Assembly: GCA_950295325.1 (NCBI GenBank)
Contig: OX485806.1
Location: forward strand, 23,126,001 to 23,190,000
Reading direction: 5' to 3'
From: Polytrichum commune
Taxonomy: Eukaryota > Streptophyta > Polytrichopsida > Polytrichales > Polytrichaceae
DNA: 64,000 nt
Positions within the stretch are counted from its first letter, which is position 1; the number at the start of each line of letters is the position of its first letter. Shown in pieces: positions 1-12,019 of the stretch. The notes under the pieces were generated by a model. The model had not been told where the DNA came from. It ran no database searches and saw only the letters and a list, made by a program, of their open reading frames with translations. The position numbers and the translations under genes are program-made.

Positions 1-1260
1 AAATATGAAAGGGAGGGGGGGGGGAGGAGACCGATAATAAACAATGGCCAGGGTAGGGAGATTAGGATCCACAACCAAAATTACAACAATATCGAGGTAT
101 CCTATGAGTTGAACAAGCCCAAGTAAATCAAACTACAACCCATCAAAGTGGTGTTTTGAAACAACAAGTTTCATCAATACGGATGATGTATTTAAATGAC
201 ATGAACATCTAACGAAAAATGACCATAACGGCATCAAAACTTGTCATTTTGATCATTTCGTGTTGGTTGATCATGATGTTGCTACTAATGCACTTGTGAG
301 TTTCTTGGACCCGGACCCTAATGGAAATAGAAGGGGGGCAATAAACAGTGGCCAAGGCAGGGAGATGTTTTTGTGTTAGCTGATCATGGTGTAGCTACCA
401 CTTATGTACTTGTGTAATTTCTTGGACCCGGACCGTAATGGAAATATGGGGGGGGGGAGGGGGGAGGGGGAGACTGGCAATAAACAGTGGCCATGGCAAG
501 GAGATTAGGGTCCAAGACCAAAATTACAACGATACCGAGTAATCCTATGGGTCGAACAAACCCAAGCAAATCACACTACAACGCCCATCAAAGTGGGTTT
601 CGAAACTGCAAGTTTCACCAATACAGATTTGGTATTAGAATGACACGCACATAGAACGTAAAATGACCATAACGGCATCAAAAACATGTTATTATTTTGG
701 TCATTTCGTGTTGGCTGATCATGGTGTAGCTACCACTTAAGGTAGAAATACCATAACCCGTTAACCACCCTTTAGCCGTGCACTAGACCGCTGTCATAAT
801 GGTGAAGTGCCATTTCTAAAACCGATCATGGCTTGGCGGCACTGCAATGCGTGTACATTTAGTGTAGCCAATGGGAGTCAAGTGTTAATGTACTCATGAG
901 GTAACCAATTTAGGCGATGTTGTGTATGGAAATGCGGATTACCGTGTTCGGTGTAGGGAGAATCTAGTGAACGAGTAGGGGGGTGGATAACTCTCCACTT
1001 TGAAAAATTGTAGCATTTTTTGTATAGGGCAGAAAAATATGAAACAACCTGCATTCTTCATGAATCCTTCTCGTCTATCTTGGAAAATTATCTCATAATT
1101 GTCAGACCAAATCTTCAATGCAAATCACCTTATTTTCACAGGTTATGGTATTTCTACCTTATGCACTCGTGTTTTTTCTTGGACCCGGACCCTAATGGAA
1201 GTTTTTTTTTTGGGGGGGGGGGAGGGGCCAATAAACAGTGGCTATGGCAGGGAGGGGGCA
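1..1260 (+). repeat. Family A dispersed repeat, partial copies in a row
   Basis: The block around TTCTTGGACCCGGACC, then a G-run, then CAATAAACAGTGGCCA recurs at about 1-320, 321-435 (internally shortened), 436-740 and 1159-1260. The full unit is about 310-430 bp and includes the stretch ACCATAACGGCATCAAAA and GATCATGGTGTAGCTACCAC. The third copy is split by the TIR element at 741-1158, so the piece at 1159-1260 is its continuation. No coding capacity was seen. The G-runs of 8 or more bases sit at the same place in each copy, so they belong to the repeat. Confidence 0.75.
741..1158. mobile_element. TIR element inserted in family A
   Basis: The left end GGTAGAAATACCATAACC (741-758) is matched by its exact reverse complement at 1141-1158, an 18-bp perfect terminal inverted repeat around a 418-bp non-coding body. 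The flanks are TTAA on the left and TTAT on the right. Uninterrupted family A copies read through CTTATGTACTTG at this point, which supports an insertion. The ends resemble the GGTAGATG ends of family C elsewhere in the window, so the two may be distant relatives. Confidence 0.75.
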
Positions 1261-1767
1261 GGTAGCTAGCTAGCTAGCAGAGGTACGTTAGAGCTACTAC
1301 CACCACCGTTCTTGGGGAGTAATAATGCAAGTCATGACCGTTAGTCAAAGTCACAACTGGATTGGACCTATTACGGAGTTATAACCTTATAAGTACCACA
1401 ACCCTTGTCGTCCATGCGGCGTGGATCGGCTAGCTACTTAATTAATTAGATCAAGCCATGTATACGGAGTCCAATTCTCCTCTTCTCCGGCTCGTCTTTC
1501 CGTATGCCGGTTTTAATGCGAGAATGAATAGATAGATAGGCTACCTTTTGGACCGAAAAGGGACACATGCTCTTTAACACTTATAACTCCCATGCAAACA
1601 CTATTTCACGCTCTCTCTCGTTACTTCTTCTTAAATGTGTCGGGCTCATAGATATCACTAGCTACGTACTCACTCCTCCTCCGGCTTCTTCATCACCCTT
1701 GATGCATGTGAGGTATATATATTTCCACAAGAAGTACAGGTAGCTAGAGAGAGAGAGAGAGAGGGGT
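1261..1767. other. Unassigned spacer with GA microsatellite
   Basis: No gene or known element was recognised. It holds TAGC and GATA short repeats and a (GA)n run just before the next element, at about 1745-1763. Confidence 0.5.
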
Positions 1768-2035
1768 GGGTCTAAATACCCCCATCGAGCGTGGCTCGGA
1801 GGCCAGGTTCGGTGGGGTTAATTTTTCTGGCCCTCCCCGTTTTAGCCCCTTGGGGAATTTTTTTGGTTTTTTTTTTGCTAAATTTGGGTCCTGCGGCCCC
1901 AAATTACTCTAGGAAGCCCCCTATGAGATCAAGTAAGGCCCCACCCAATTAACAAAATAGGGGGCATGTTTTATCCCAACCCTGCCACCCCCTCCCGAAC
2001 CTGGCCTCCGAGCCACGCTCGATGGAGGTTTTTAG
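1768..2035. mobile_element. MITE with about 45-bp inverted ends
   Basis: The left arm contains CCATCGAGCGTGGCTCGGAG followed by GCCAGGTTCGG. The right arm near 1993-2030 is its reverse complement with few differences. The roughly 270-bp interior has no reading frame of note. (GA)n lies on both sides, so a target duplication cannot be read with confidence. No transposase was seen, and the superfamily is not assigned. Confidence 0.7.
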
Positions 2036-2312
2036 GCAGATCCGAGAGAGAGCCTGTGGAGTCCACTCTTCAATGAATGCGTCCCGGAATTAAATTGCCG
2101 GGGCTTAAATTCTAATACGACGTCTATAAAGTATAAACCGACCCTTTGCTTCCTCAGCAATGAGCATGTTGTAAGTAAGTCATAGTAAGTACACACGACC
2201 AGCTCGTCGATAGGAATGTCGGTACTGTGTACCACGTGCACAGATTACCACACGGGATTGCATTGTTTGATTGTTGCATTGCATGGTCTCCGGGAGCCGA
2301 CCGCCACACTAG

Positions 2313-4146
2313 CTAATTAGTGTGGGTGGGGGGAATTAGTGTGGCCCACATTAACTCTCTTAGTTACTCGTCTCGTGTTGACATCCTTTTGGATGACATT
2401 CGTATTGTCGTTCCAAACACTTCATTGACGTGCGTTAGGGTTCTCCACGTACGTTCGTTGGGTTTCATCACATGACATGGTCCGAGATGACCCTAAACTC
2501 CCGGGTGATAGTGGAGAGGTACCCATTTCCATGTTCTCGGTGAGCAATGAACGGGGGAGAACCAACCGCTACATTGTTTTGCCTAATTAGTGGGGGTGGG
2601 GGAATTAGTGTGGCCCACATTAACTCTCTTAGTTACTCGTCTCGTGTTGACATCCTTTTGGATGACATTCGTATTGTCGTTCCAAACACTTCATTGACGT
2701 GCGTTAGGGTTCTCCACGTACGTTCGTTGGGTTTCATCACATGACATGGTCCGAGATGACCCTAAACTCCCGGGTGATAGTGGAGAGGTGCCCATTTCCA
2801 TGTTCTCGGTGAGCAATGAACGGGGGAGAACCAACCGCTACATTGTTTTGCCTAATTAGTGGGGGTGGGGGAATTAGTGTGGCCCACATTAACTCTCTTA
2901 GTTACTCGTCTCGTGTTGACATCCTTTTGGATGACATTCGTATTGTCGTTCCAAACACTTCATTGACGTGCGTTAGGGTTCTCCACGTACGTTCGTTGGG
3001 TTTCATCACATGACATGGTCCGAGATGACCCTAAACTCCCGGGTGATAGTGGAGAGGTGCCCATTTCCATGTTCTCGGTGAGCAATGAACGGGGGAGAAC
3101 CAACCGCTACATTGTTTTGCCTAATTAGTGGGGGTGGGGGAATTAGTGTGGCCCACATTAACTCTCTTAGTTACTCGTCTCGTGTTGACATCCTTTTGGA
3201 TGACATTCGTATTGTCGTTCCAAACACTTCATTGACGTGCGTTAGGGTTCTCCACGTACGTTCGTTGGGTTTCATCACATGACATGGTCCGAGATGACCC
3301 TAAACTCCCGGGTGATAGTGGAGAGGTACCCATTTCCATGTTCTCGGTGAGCAATGAACGGGGGAGAACCAACCGCTACATTGTTTTGCCTAATTAGTGG
3401 GGGTGGGGGGAATTAGTGTGGCCCATATTAACTCTCTTAGTTACTCGTCTCGTGTTGACATCCTTTTGGATGACATTCGTATTGTCGTTCCAAACACTTC
3501 ATTGACGTGCGTTAGGGTTCTCCACGTACGTTCGTTGGGTTTCATCACATGACATGGTCCGAGATGACCCTAAACTCCCGGGTGATAGTGGAGAGGTACC
3601 CATTTCCATGTTCTCGGTGAGCAATGAACGGGGGAGAACCAACCGCTACATTGTTTTGCCTAATTAGTGGGGGTGGGGGAATTAGTGTGGCCCACATTAA
3701 CTCTCTTAGTTACTCGTCTCGTGTTGACATCCTTTTGGATGACATTCGTATTGTCGTTCCAAACACTTCATTGACGTGCGTTAGGGTTCTCCACGTACGT
3801 TCGTTGGGTTTCATCACATGACATGGTCCGAGATGACCCTAAACTCCCGGGTGATAGTGGAGAGGTACCCATTTCCATGTTCTCGGTGAGCAATGAACGG
3901 GGGAGAACCAACCGCTACATTGTTTTGCCTAATTAGTGGGGGTGGGGGGAATTAGTGTGGCCCATATTAACTCTCTTAGTTACTCGTCTCGTGTTGACAT
4001 CCTTTTGGATGACATTCGTATTGTCGTTCCAAACACTTCATTGACGTGCGTTAGGGTTCTCCACGTACGTTCGTTGGGTTTCATCACATGACATGGTCCG
4101 AGATGACCCTAAACTCCCGGGTGATAGTGGAGAGGTACCCATTTCT
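2313..4146. repeat. Satellite array, about 6.8 copies of 269-270 bp
   Basis: Near-identical units follow head to tail. The mark TTAGTGTGGCCCA starts near 2333, 2602, 2871, 3140, 3410, 3680 and 3950. Differences are few: 269 versus 270 bp from one G in a G-run, GGTACC versus GGTGCC, and CCCACATT versus CCCATATT. The first unit is partial and its 5' part is diverged; the last stops within ACCCATTTC at 4146. Each full unit contains CAATGAACGGGGGAGAACCA, which is the end sequence of dispersed family B. Repeated 65-codon open frames in the array are a by-product of the repeat and are not genes. Confidence 0.95.
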
Positions 4147-4605
4147 GAGTGGAGCGGTTGGCAGTTCAATCCACGCTGTGAAATCCTCTCTCTACCTGAT
4201 AGAAAAATAAACTAATTAACTAGGTAGGAAGCTAAGAGTCCACCCACTACAAGATAGACAGTAAACCCCACCTTGCACCAAGAGGATTCTTGAACATGAT
4301 AGGACCAACGGGCTCAAATGCACGTCAGATTGCCTAACGTTGGTTATTTATTTATATTTGATCACATACATGGCCAAGGTTAACTACAAAGAAGAGCTCA
4401 AGTTCATAAGGCAGACTTGGAGGATGGTGAGCTTCACAACGTTACCTTGGTGATGATCATCCACACTTCTTCTTCTTTGCTTCTCTTCTCATTGTTGTAT
4501 TCCTCTCTTTATTATTTCGCATTATATCCGGTATTCTAGGGTTTCATCACCAAGACCCGAGTTTCGATGCAGCTTCCCTTATGTTTTGTCGCCGGTTGTT
4601 AATTA
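4147..4605. other. Unassigned spacer
   Basis: No gene was recognised. The pyrimidine-rich stretch around 4465-4530 (TTCTTCTTTGCTTCTC and similar) looks like retrotransposon or promoter sequence, but no second copy was found in the window. Confidence 0.4.
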
Positions 4606-5388
4606 GGGCCGCTTTACACCAGTGATTGGGGAGATTTTTGGGCATGAACGGTTGAGATCCTAATGTATGAAAGTCCAACCGGTTACATGTTGACATCCTC
4701 CGGTTTTTCTTTATTAAGTTGGGGTATATCCTATAAATTCCTCTAAGATGATCGGTAATTTTCCTCCAGTCTTGAACTTCAACCAGTTATTTCTCAAACT
4801 CAACCGGTTCATTTGTAACTAACTGCCGGTTCCCCCCCCCCCCCGATCATTGCTTTACACCTAGAGGCCGGGCCAATTCCCCTTGAGGCTGATTGCATGA
4901 AATTTCAGCCTTTTTTGGGTTGGAGGCCGGCCTCAACTACACATTATAATAACATTATAATGGGGGCCAATTTTCCCATATGTAAAGGCCTTAGGGCCAA
5001 GAAGCTAGGCATATTCAAAAAATCTAGCATGATCCAATGGATCTAGCATAATCTAGCATAAAGCCGTTCATATTTCCACATAATCCAATGGATATGGTTT
5101 GCTTAAAAAATACTTTATTAAAAAAAGGTTTTTTCTAAAAAAATTATTGAAATTTGACATTGGCCCTAAGGCCAAGAATTGGCCTTCCATTTTGGATGCA
5201 CCCAAATCAATGAGCTCGGGCCGTGTCATACCATGCATCTTTTGATTGAAAAATTCGTACCACCAAATCGGCCCGGCCTCCAGGTGTAAAGGGGTTGGGA
5301 CCAATTTCAGCCTTTTGACCAATCACAAGTGAGGATTTCAAGCCTCTTACACAACGAATTGGCCTGGCCTCTAGGTGTAAAGTGGCCC
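4606..5388. mobile_element. PIF/Harbinger-type MITE, TTA target duplication
   Basis: The left end is GGGCCGCTTTACACC and the right end is GGTGTAAAGTGGCCC. TTA directly flanks both sides (4603-4605 and 5389-5391). Subterminal inverted repeats around AGGCCGGGCC and GGCCTGGCCT support one element. A family B element interrupts it near the left end. No transposase frame is present. The TTA duplication and G-rich ends are typical of the Tourist/PIF-Harbinger group; that assignment is inferred from family knowledge. Confidence 0.8.
4621..4852 (-). mobile_element. Family B element nested in the MITE
   Basis: It runs from AGTGATTGGGGAGATTTTTG to a poly-C run followed by GATCATT and lies in reverse orientation relative to the copy at 63676. 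The ten bases GCTTTACACC occur on both sides (4611-4620 and 4853-4862) and look like a target-site duplication. Nine to ten bases would fit a Mutator-like element. The inner text includes CCAACCGGTTACATGTTGAC, shared with other family B copies. Confidence 0.7.
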
Positions 5389-5391
5389 TTA

Positions 5392-6469
5392 GAGTTCAAT
5401 TGTTGGCTACAAAGGGATTTGAATCCACTCTTTGCTTAACTTATTGTCTCTACTCTCATTGCCTAATGCAACTCATTTTCACATGTTAGTGTTTAGGATA
5501 TGAAGTAGTCCGTATTAATAATTTGTCCAGAGCTTTCATTTTCATTTCCTCCCCTAGCTTATATCAAAAACAATTCATTCATGGCTAGGGTTTTTTTTTT
5601 TAATATCAAGACCTCTATGTCTGTTTGTAGTTGCCTTATAATATTCTGTTGATTCACGGTATGGCAATGTGATGTAGAGTATATAACACTTCCTTTCTAA
5701 CACCCTATTTGTTTTTCTTTCCTTACACGGTCGAGTATTATTGAGAATGCGGTCGGTTTGCTCTAATCGGTCTCATTCGCGGAGCTTGATGTGGATGAGA
5801 ATGTCATTACAAAGTTGATTCAACTACAGAGTGTTGTTGACTTTGCCTTTCGTGAGAGGGTCCTGTTGAAGACTACTATAGGAAAAATGTTCATCTTGGT
5901 CGGCACATTTTACTAGGTATGTTGGCTGTCTATAGATGTTCAATCTATCTCCATCGTCTTCGTGTATGCTACATTGAGGAAGATTTTGGATAGGAGTAAC
6001 TATATGTGAGGTTTTGAGAGAGGTGCACATTTGTTTTGAAGGCTTTACGCTCAGTTTGGTAGTCCCGCTTTTCTTTTCATACTTACCAATGCATCATAGT
6101 ATTGCTTCTGCAAAATGGGTCTAGAAAAAACTCTTCCTTTTTCGTTCTCACTGTCTTTTTAGGTTTGATGTTTTGAAGGGCAAAACATCTCGCTTCGGTA
6201 ACTATGCATGATATGCGCCAAATTTATCCAAAAAAGTCCGTTTTCTTCTTTTTTTGTTTTTGTTTTTTTCATATTTGTATGAGGGTATAAATCATATGTT
6301 GCAAAGTACAATTGGATGAAAACTTGAATATCCATCCAAATATGTAAACAAACCACCCCCACCCCCCCACTAATTTTTCACACCAAAAATCATAGTGGCC
6401 CACTTCAAATTATAATTTTTTAAAAATAGTGTGGGTCATTAGGAATTAGTGTGGCCCACACAAACCAGA
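5392..6469. other. Gene-less stretch, unassigned
   Basis: No gene was recognised. A short frame at about 5785-5915 reads through without stops but lacks a start, splice partners or a recognised domain, and was not called. At 6365-6465 there are two ATTAGTGTGGCCCA-like pieces related to the satellite unit. Confidence 0.45.
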
Positions 6470-6920
6470 CAAAACAACGAAGTCACAGATGAACCCGTTG
6501 AAGTTGAAGACTTGAGGAAAAATTTCGATCATTCTAGAGGAATCTATGGAATATACTCATATTAATGAAGAAAACCCAACAAATCACAACATGTAAACGG
6601 TGGGACTTGAAAAGAGTAGGATTTTGACCAATTATACGCAAAAATCACCTTGGACATTGTTGGAGAGTGTGGAGTTAGGCTAAGGTTATGCGGGTCTTAA
6701 TCAATAAAAAAAAGGGGGGAGAACCAACCACTACATTACATATGAACCAGTTGAGGTTGAGAAATTAAGCAGTTGAAGTTCAAGACCTCAGGAAAACTAA
6801 CCGACCCATTTAGAATAATCTATGGAATATTCCTCAATCTAATGAAGAAGAACTGAAAGATGTCAACATGCAACCGGTTGGCCTTTGGAACACTAGCTAG
6901 GACTTTGAGCAATTATGCCC
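6470..6920 (+). repeat. Two partial family B copies
   Basis: One copy covers about 6480-6660 and the second about 6712-6920. They share GAACCAACCACTACATTACA, TTGAAGTTCAAGACCT, ATCTATGGAATAT and a final GACTTTGAGCAATTATGCCC with other family B copies. No coding capacity. Confidence 0.7.
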
Positions 6921-7009
6921 AACCACCTCAAACATGGACACCGTTCTTAAATGGACTCTTTTTTCTTTTCTTTTTTTCACAATTAGTGGGAGCGAGTTAC
7001 AATGTCCAA

Positions 7010-7292
7010 GTTGTGCCCGTAGCCACTTTCCTCATAATTTTTTTGGCATTCGTATGAATATTCTATTCATTGTCAAAGACTTAAAGATTCCTTTGAGTTC
7101 TTGAATGATCGTGTAGTTGCCTCCAATTCTGTGAACTAGTATGTCTAGAACGGTTAACAAATCTTGAGCATGTGGTCCAATCTCTTTTCAACACATGTTT
7201 ATAGGTGTCCGATCTGAGATTCGCACCCCACCATACAATAATCAAATATAAGTGTTTGTTTACGACTAGAAACCAAATGAGGCACATCTACC
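7010..7292 (+). repeat. Family C copy, left end missing
   Basis: It aligns by eye with the complete copy at 54682-55075: GTAGCCACTTTCCTCATA, ACGGTTAACAAATCTTGAGC, CCAATCTCTTTTCAACACAT and the right end GGCACATCTACC at 7281-7292. The start expected of the family (GGTAGATGGG) was not found. About 80 bp of family E-like sequence follows (7312-7400, GGGTGGGTTTACACC). Confidence 0.7.
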
Positions 7293-7585
7293 TTAACTAT
7301 GATGAAGCATGGTCTAAGGGTGGGTTTACACCAGGGGCCTACGGTGAAAGAAACGCCAAAATCAAGTGATCTTGTTGGTCGAGAGTAAAAAATGGGTTTC
7401 TCAAAATATCACCCAAATGTTTTTACAAAGAATGACAAAAGAGTGTTCTAAGTTTACGATTGGTGTTGGTGACACTTACAATGGCGGTTTCCAATTCTTG
7501 TTGAGCAAGACAAATAGAGTTGGTGACACTAAACACAAGCGGTGGGAATGGGTGCCTAGTAGTAAAGCTTGCATCAGGTAAATTT

Positions 7586-8222
7586 ATATGGGTGCAAGCA
7601 CATTAAAGTGGACAATTCCTAATCCTTGCCTAGGTTCAAGTGAAAGTGACTCAAAACTATACACTAACTTTGAATTTTGTGAAGAAAAAAGTTATAAACA
7701 TTCAAAAAACATATTGATCTACAAAGCCAAGAAATTTATGAAGACAAAAACAATTCCAAGAAAAGTTTACATATTTTAGAAGACAGTGGTGCAAGTGGTG
7801 TGCAAATGGTATGCAAGTTGGTGATACTGAACAAGTAATTCTCTGAATTTTGTTTTAAATACGATAAAATTGCATTAAATAGAGGGTTTTCTACGAAGTT
7901 TTGTGACGTTGACCTCAAGTATATAACAAATTCAAGGAATATGAACAAAATATTCAAATTCAAAATATTTAAGGTCATGAAATATACATTCAAAACTAGT
8001 TTCAACCATGTGCTTTTGAGCATTGCTATTAATGATAAGTTTTGAAGATCTCCACTTGATATTTTGCGTTTGAGTATTTAACACAAAATAGAGGTCATCA
8101 TGAAAAAAAATTCAATTTAAACAACAATTTGCTATTACTTTTAGGCCTTTGACCATAAAGAACATGGTATTAGTATATTAGTGCCCTATTTTGGTCCACT
8201 TTACCAAGCTTGCACCCATATT
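7586..8222. mobile_element. TIR element J, AT-rich interior
   Basis: The left end ATATGGGTGCAAGC and the right end GCTTGCACCCATATT are inverted copies. Subterminal AAAGTGGAC and GTCCACTTT extend the match to about 30 bp with a short mismatch. The interior is strongly AT-rich with no convincing protein. It is called from the ends alone, because no second copy was found. Confidence 0.6.
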
Positions 8223-10859
8223 ACATGTGGCAATGTTGTTACAACTCAACAAGCAAGGCAAGGAGTGAGGATATCATCTCACTCCAAGCATTGTTCATAT
8301 GCCTTTGAGTATGTGTATTTGCTTGTACAATTTGATCTCTAGTTTTATTGTATTTCAATACTCTATATGTATTTTCATCATTCCATCCCACCAATCAATT
8401 GATTTTCATCTTTTGTTTCCCAAGACAAGAACAATATAATTTTTGCTTTAAGAAATTCTTTAGTCAAACCAACCTCATTGGCAGGCAGGCATGAGGCCAT
8501 ACACATTACCCAATTCCTTTTTGTGGACAGGTTCGTAGGCTAGGGCATAACATGAGATTCATTCCAACCAAGTAAGTCCTCAACAATTGACATGCATCAC
8601 TGAAAAAAATAAAATCTACATCACTGGAAGACCTGAGAAACTATCACAATGGCATATTTGCATATTTCTTTTGTTGGCACAAGGAATCTTGTAGTTAGGT
8701 TTTTGCTATCACTTAAACTAACTCCCCCCAAAAAAGCCAAGATACAAAGGTCTCATGAAAGACTAAGCTAGTACTTATTTATAAGAATTAATGTCACATT
8801 GGATCAAGGTTTATGATAAAAATCTATGTCTTCTACTCCATTTCTTCTTCATTAAGCTTAGTTCACACATTTATGGTTCGTTGTTGTTTTCTTTATTGTG
8901 TGTGATTCTTGTCCTATGTACATGGAATCCTATCACTTTGATTTTATTTTTTATGTCAGTCGTGAAGCTCAAAGCTTGGCAAGTAGTCAATAACTCACAG
9001 TTAGGACAATGCCCGGGGTTGGATTTTTTTTAAATTATGATGAATTATGTTTACAATAATCTCATAGTTAAGTTCACATAATCAACTTACAAGCATCATG
9101 CAAGTCTTCACAACTATAATCACCACCTCCATCTTTAGTGGACCTGACAACTTGTCTCAAGAATCAACCACACACGTAATACTCTAGCAACATGTCAATA
9201 AGATAGGCTATATGATTTAGTCTCATTTAAATTAATCAAAAAATCTTTAGTGGCCACAACCTTACTTTGTTGAGGTAAAGTATTCTTCCTACCAAGATAA
9301 TGTCTTCAGTAGTTTATAGATGCTCCAAAATAATGTTATACTTCATCATCTCTGCATGTAGATTATTTTTCTTACTCTACGAAAATGAAATAGGCTTACT
9401 AGGCTATATTATTATCTCTACACATATCCAAGGTGATGTATTTCACTCTTATTCAACTACCTTCCAACATAGGACTTGGCTCTGGCCTTTTGAATGCTAC
9501 AAATAATATCCTAGTTAATCCTCCTAAATGTCTAATTAGTCCAACACAAGCTTAATTGCCGTGGAATAAATCATTTAAATGATTTTAATAGTTTTTCTAC
9601 TAAAATTCAATACAAAATGGACTAAATTTAATTTAATATTTTCTAATTCTTAACTATTTAAAATATATATAATAATGAGAGATTTTTTGAGCTGCCTCGC
9701 AAAAATAATCATAACTTCTATTCAAATTTTAAAAATTAAATATAGAAATTTAGACTAGAAAAATAACTTTCATATATACCTAGATACATAAAATTCATAG
9801 CAAATGAACACTCTAGCAAGCCAAGGTGAGGCTACAAAATTTGTAATACCGAAATAGAGGTTGTCTCACGAAAATGCCTATAACTTTAAGATAGTTGTAG
9901 ATTTCTATAAAAATTGATTTAATCAGACATAAGATTTTAATAACCATTTATATAATATATGTTAGGATTGGACTTAGGAACAAGATGCGTTAAGCTTTTG
10001 AAAGTTATTATTAGTTTAAGTCCAAAATCACTAACAAATGCGATATTTTATATAAACTAAGTATACTTCATCAACAATGAAAGAGAAATTAGAATGAAAC
10101 TCCCAACTTAAAGAATAAAATATTTTTTATAAAACGATCATAACAATTTTACTTATCCTTAAGAAATACTAACACTCAAAAATATTAAATAACTAGTAAC
10201 GGGTCATTTGATCGAGGGTAGGGTTCATTGAAATTAAAAACATATGGAGTTGAATAAGAAAATAATATTAAATATTAAAACTTGGATTCCCCGAAGGTCT
10301 AAGACCAAGAAAAATATCAGAATTGGACAGTAAGAGATATCTCAATAAAAATTTGATACTCATTTAAGTAGTGTTATCTTATGCAGCGCCAGAGGGAGGG
10401 ATGGTTAAAGTCTTTGTTTCGCCAAATTCCATTTATATTGTATCATTTTTTTGAAGACTTAGTCACCGTTGCATTATTTTTATTAAAGCATTTCAACCAT
10501 TTTTAACTTAGTGATGTTTTGGTGCATAGTCATTTCGGGTCCTCGGAATATCTTAAATTTTTAGTCTTCTCAACTACTTATTGATTAATTTAGCTTAGTC
10601 AATCCTAAAATAATATCTAATATTTTTTAGCATATATTCTCTTAGAATTTTACATACTAAGTTAATTTCTAATTCTATTTTTTTTCAACTAACCAAACTT
10701 TTAATTATTTAATTACTATTAACTACTAAAATTATATTAATTGGTTAAAAATAATTTAATCCTTCACACTAACATTCATGATATTAATAAATAAATAAAT
10801 CTTTTTACTTAGATCATCTTTCAATGTTTGTGATTCAATGTTACAAATCTTCTAGCCTA
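8223..10859. other. AT-rich gene-less stretch
   Basis: This is 2.6 kb of strongly AT-rich sequence with only short open frames. No splice-consistent exons, repeats with inverted ends or RNA genes were recognised. It may be decayed transposon or plain intergenic DNA. Confidence 0.5.
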
Positions 10860-11470
10860 CACGGGTAGATCACTCTAAGGCATTTTTGTGCACCACGTGC
10901 GGCTGGGGGTTTTTTGTTTTGGGGTTATTTACCTTCAAGGGCTGAATTAAAGCCTCCCTATAATTACTTAAATTTCAAAAATGGCCCATTTGTTTGCACC
11001 CTTCCATTACTTATATTGTCCAAGTCACTGCAATTTTTGTACTCTATATTCCTTTTAAGTAATAAAAGCTAATCTACTTCCTAACGCAATTGACGAGTGT
11101 TGAGGGAAAGCATGGAAACAAAGAAGGGTGCAAACAATAATACCGTTGCAAACAGAGTTATGAAGAAAACACATAAGAGACCATAGCAAAGTAATACCAA
11201 TTATCATCCATCCTCGTGAGTCCTAAACCCATTTACATACCATACTAAACATACCTTCTAGGATCCTTATCTTCAGCCCTTATATTAATTTAACAAAAAA
11301 ATAATGGCCCACATTTTATGTCCATCAAACTTACTTATAATGGGATTGTCTACATTTAATGGCCCCTTCATTATTTGGAATTCCTTTATAATTTTTATTT
11401 CAAATGATTTTAATCCTCTCTATATTATGCCGCACGTCGTTTTTAAAATGCACTAAGTGATCTACCCGTG
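10860..11470. mobile_element. hAT-type non-autonomous element with 8-bp duplication
   Basis: The left end CACGGGTAGATCACT and the right end AGTGATCTACCCGTG are exact inverted copies over 15 bp. The similarity continues imperfectly to GCCGCACGT, giving about 45 bp. The octamer CTAGCCTA directly flanks both sides (10852-10859 and 11471-11478). Eight-base duplications and ends of the CA-N-N-G type are known of hAT elements. The 611-bp body has no transposase frame. The intact duplication argues for a fairly recent or well-preserved insertion. Confidence 0.9.
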
Positions 11471-12019
11471 CTAGCCTATTGTCAAAACCTATTCATCTAT
11501 ACTTGACTTTGACTCTTACAATCTCCGAGTCTATTATTTTTTCGGCCCTATGTCTATCTATCCAATTTCAATTGTTGAGACATTCTAAGAGTTCTCTACA
11601 AGAGACCTTCTAAGAAACTATTGCTTTCCAAGAGACTATGTTTGATTTCTACAAATAAAAATAGTTTGTTTCTTCTTTGGCGACCTTCTCGTTGTTGAGT
11701 ATGGAGGAAATAGGTGGTTATGGACAACAACCTTCTAATCCTATTATGGATGAGATTATGACTACCAAACATCATATGAAAGCCATCAAATTTTGAGAAT
11801 GACCCGCTTCAGCCGGGCTAGGCTATGGCCAAAAAATTGGCTTGAAACTACTATGTTGATAGTGCTTGATTCTATTGAAATTTTGTTGGGATGCTCGTAC
11901 ACCCATAGTCAATGTTGTGTTTGATAAATATAAAAAAATGTCAGCTCTAGTAACTTTAGTCAAAAAATGTTTAGCATGTATAACACTATGCAACCCTTCT
12001 TGTGGGCCACTTCGATGTC
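11471..12019. other. Unassigned spacer
   Basis: No gene recognised. The part after about 11880 has weak inverted similarity to 12720-12840 and may extend the inverted repeat described next. Confidence 0.4.

Noticed and set aside
2547-3821. Four identical 65-codon open frames in a row
   Set aside because: They are the same position in each satellite unit; identical DNA repeats force identical frames. No start context, domain or codon bias supports a protein.
2313-4146. CRISPR-like or rDNA spacer-like array
   Set aside because: The units are contiguous without variable spacers and no rRNA sequence is near. It is a plain satellite.
5785-5915. Stop-free stretch reading ELDVDENVITKLIQLQ and onward
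   Set aside because: It looked like a possible exon or gene remnant, but no acceptor, donor or family could be tied to it and a stop follows soon after.
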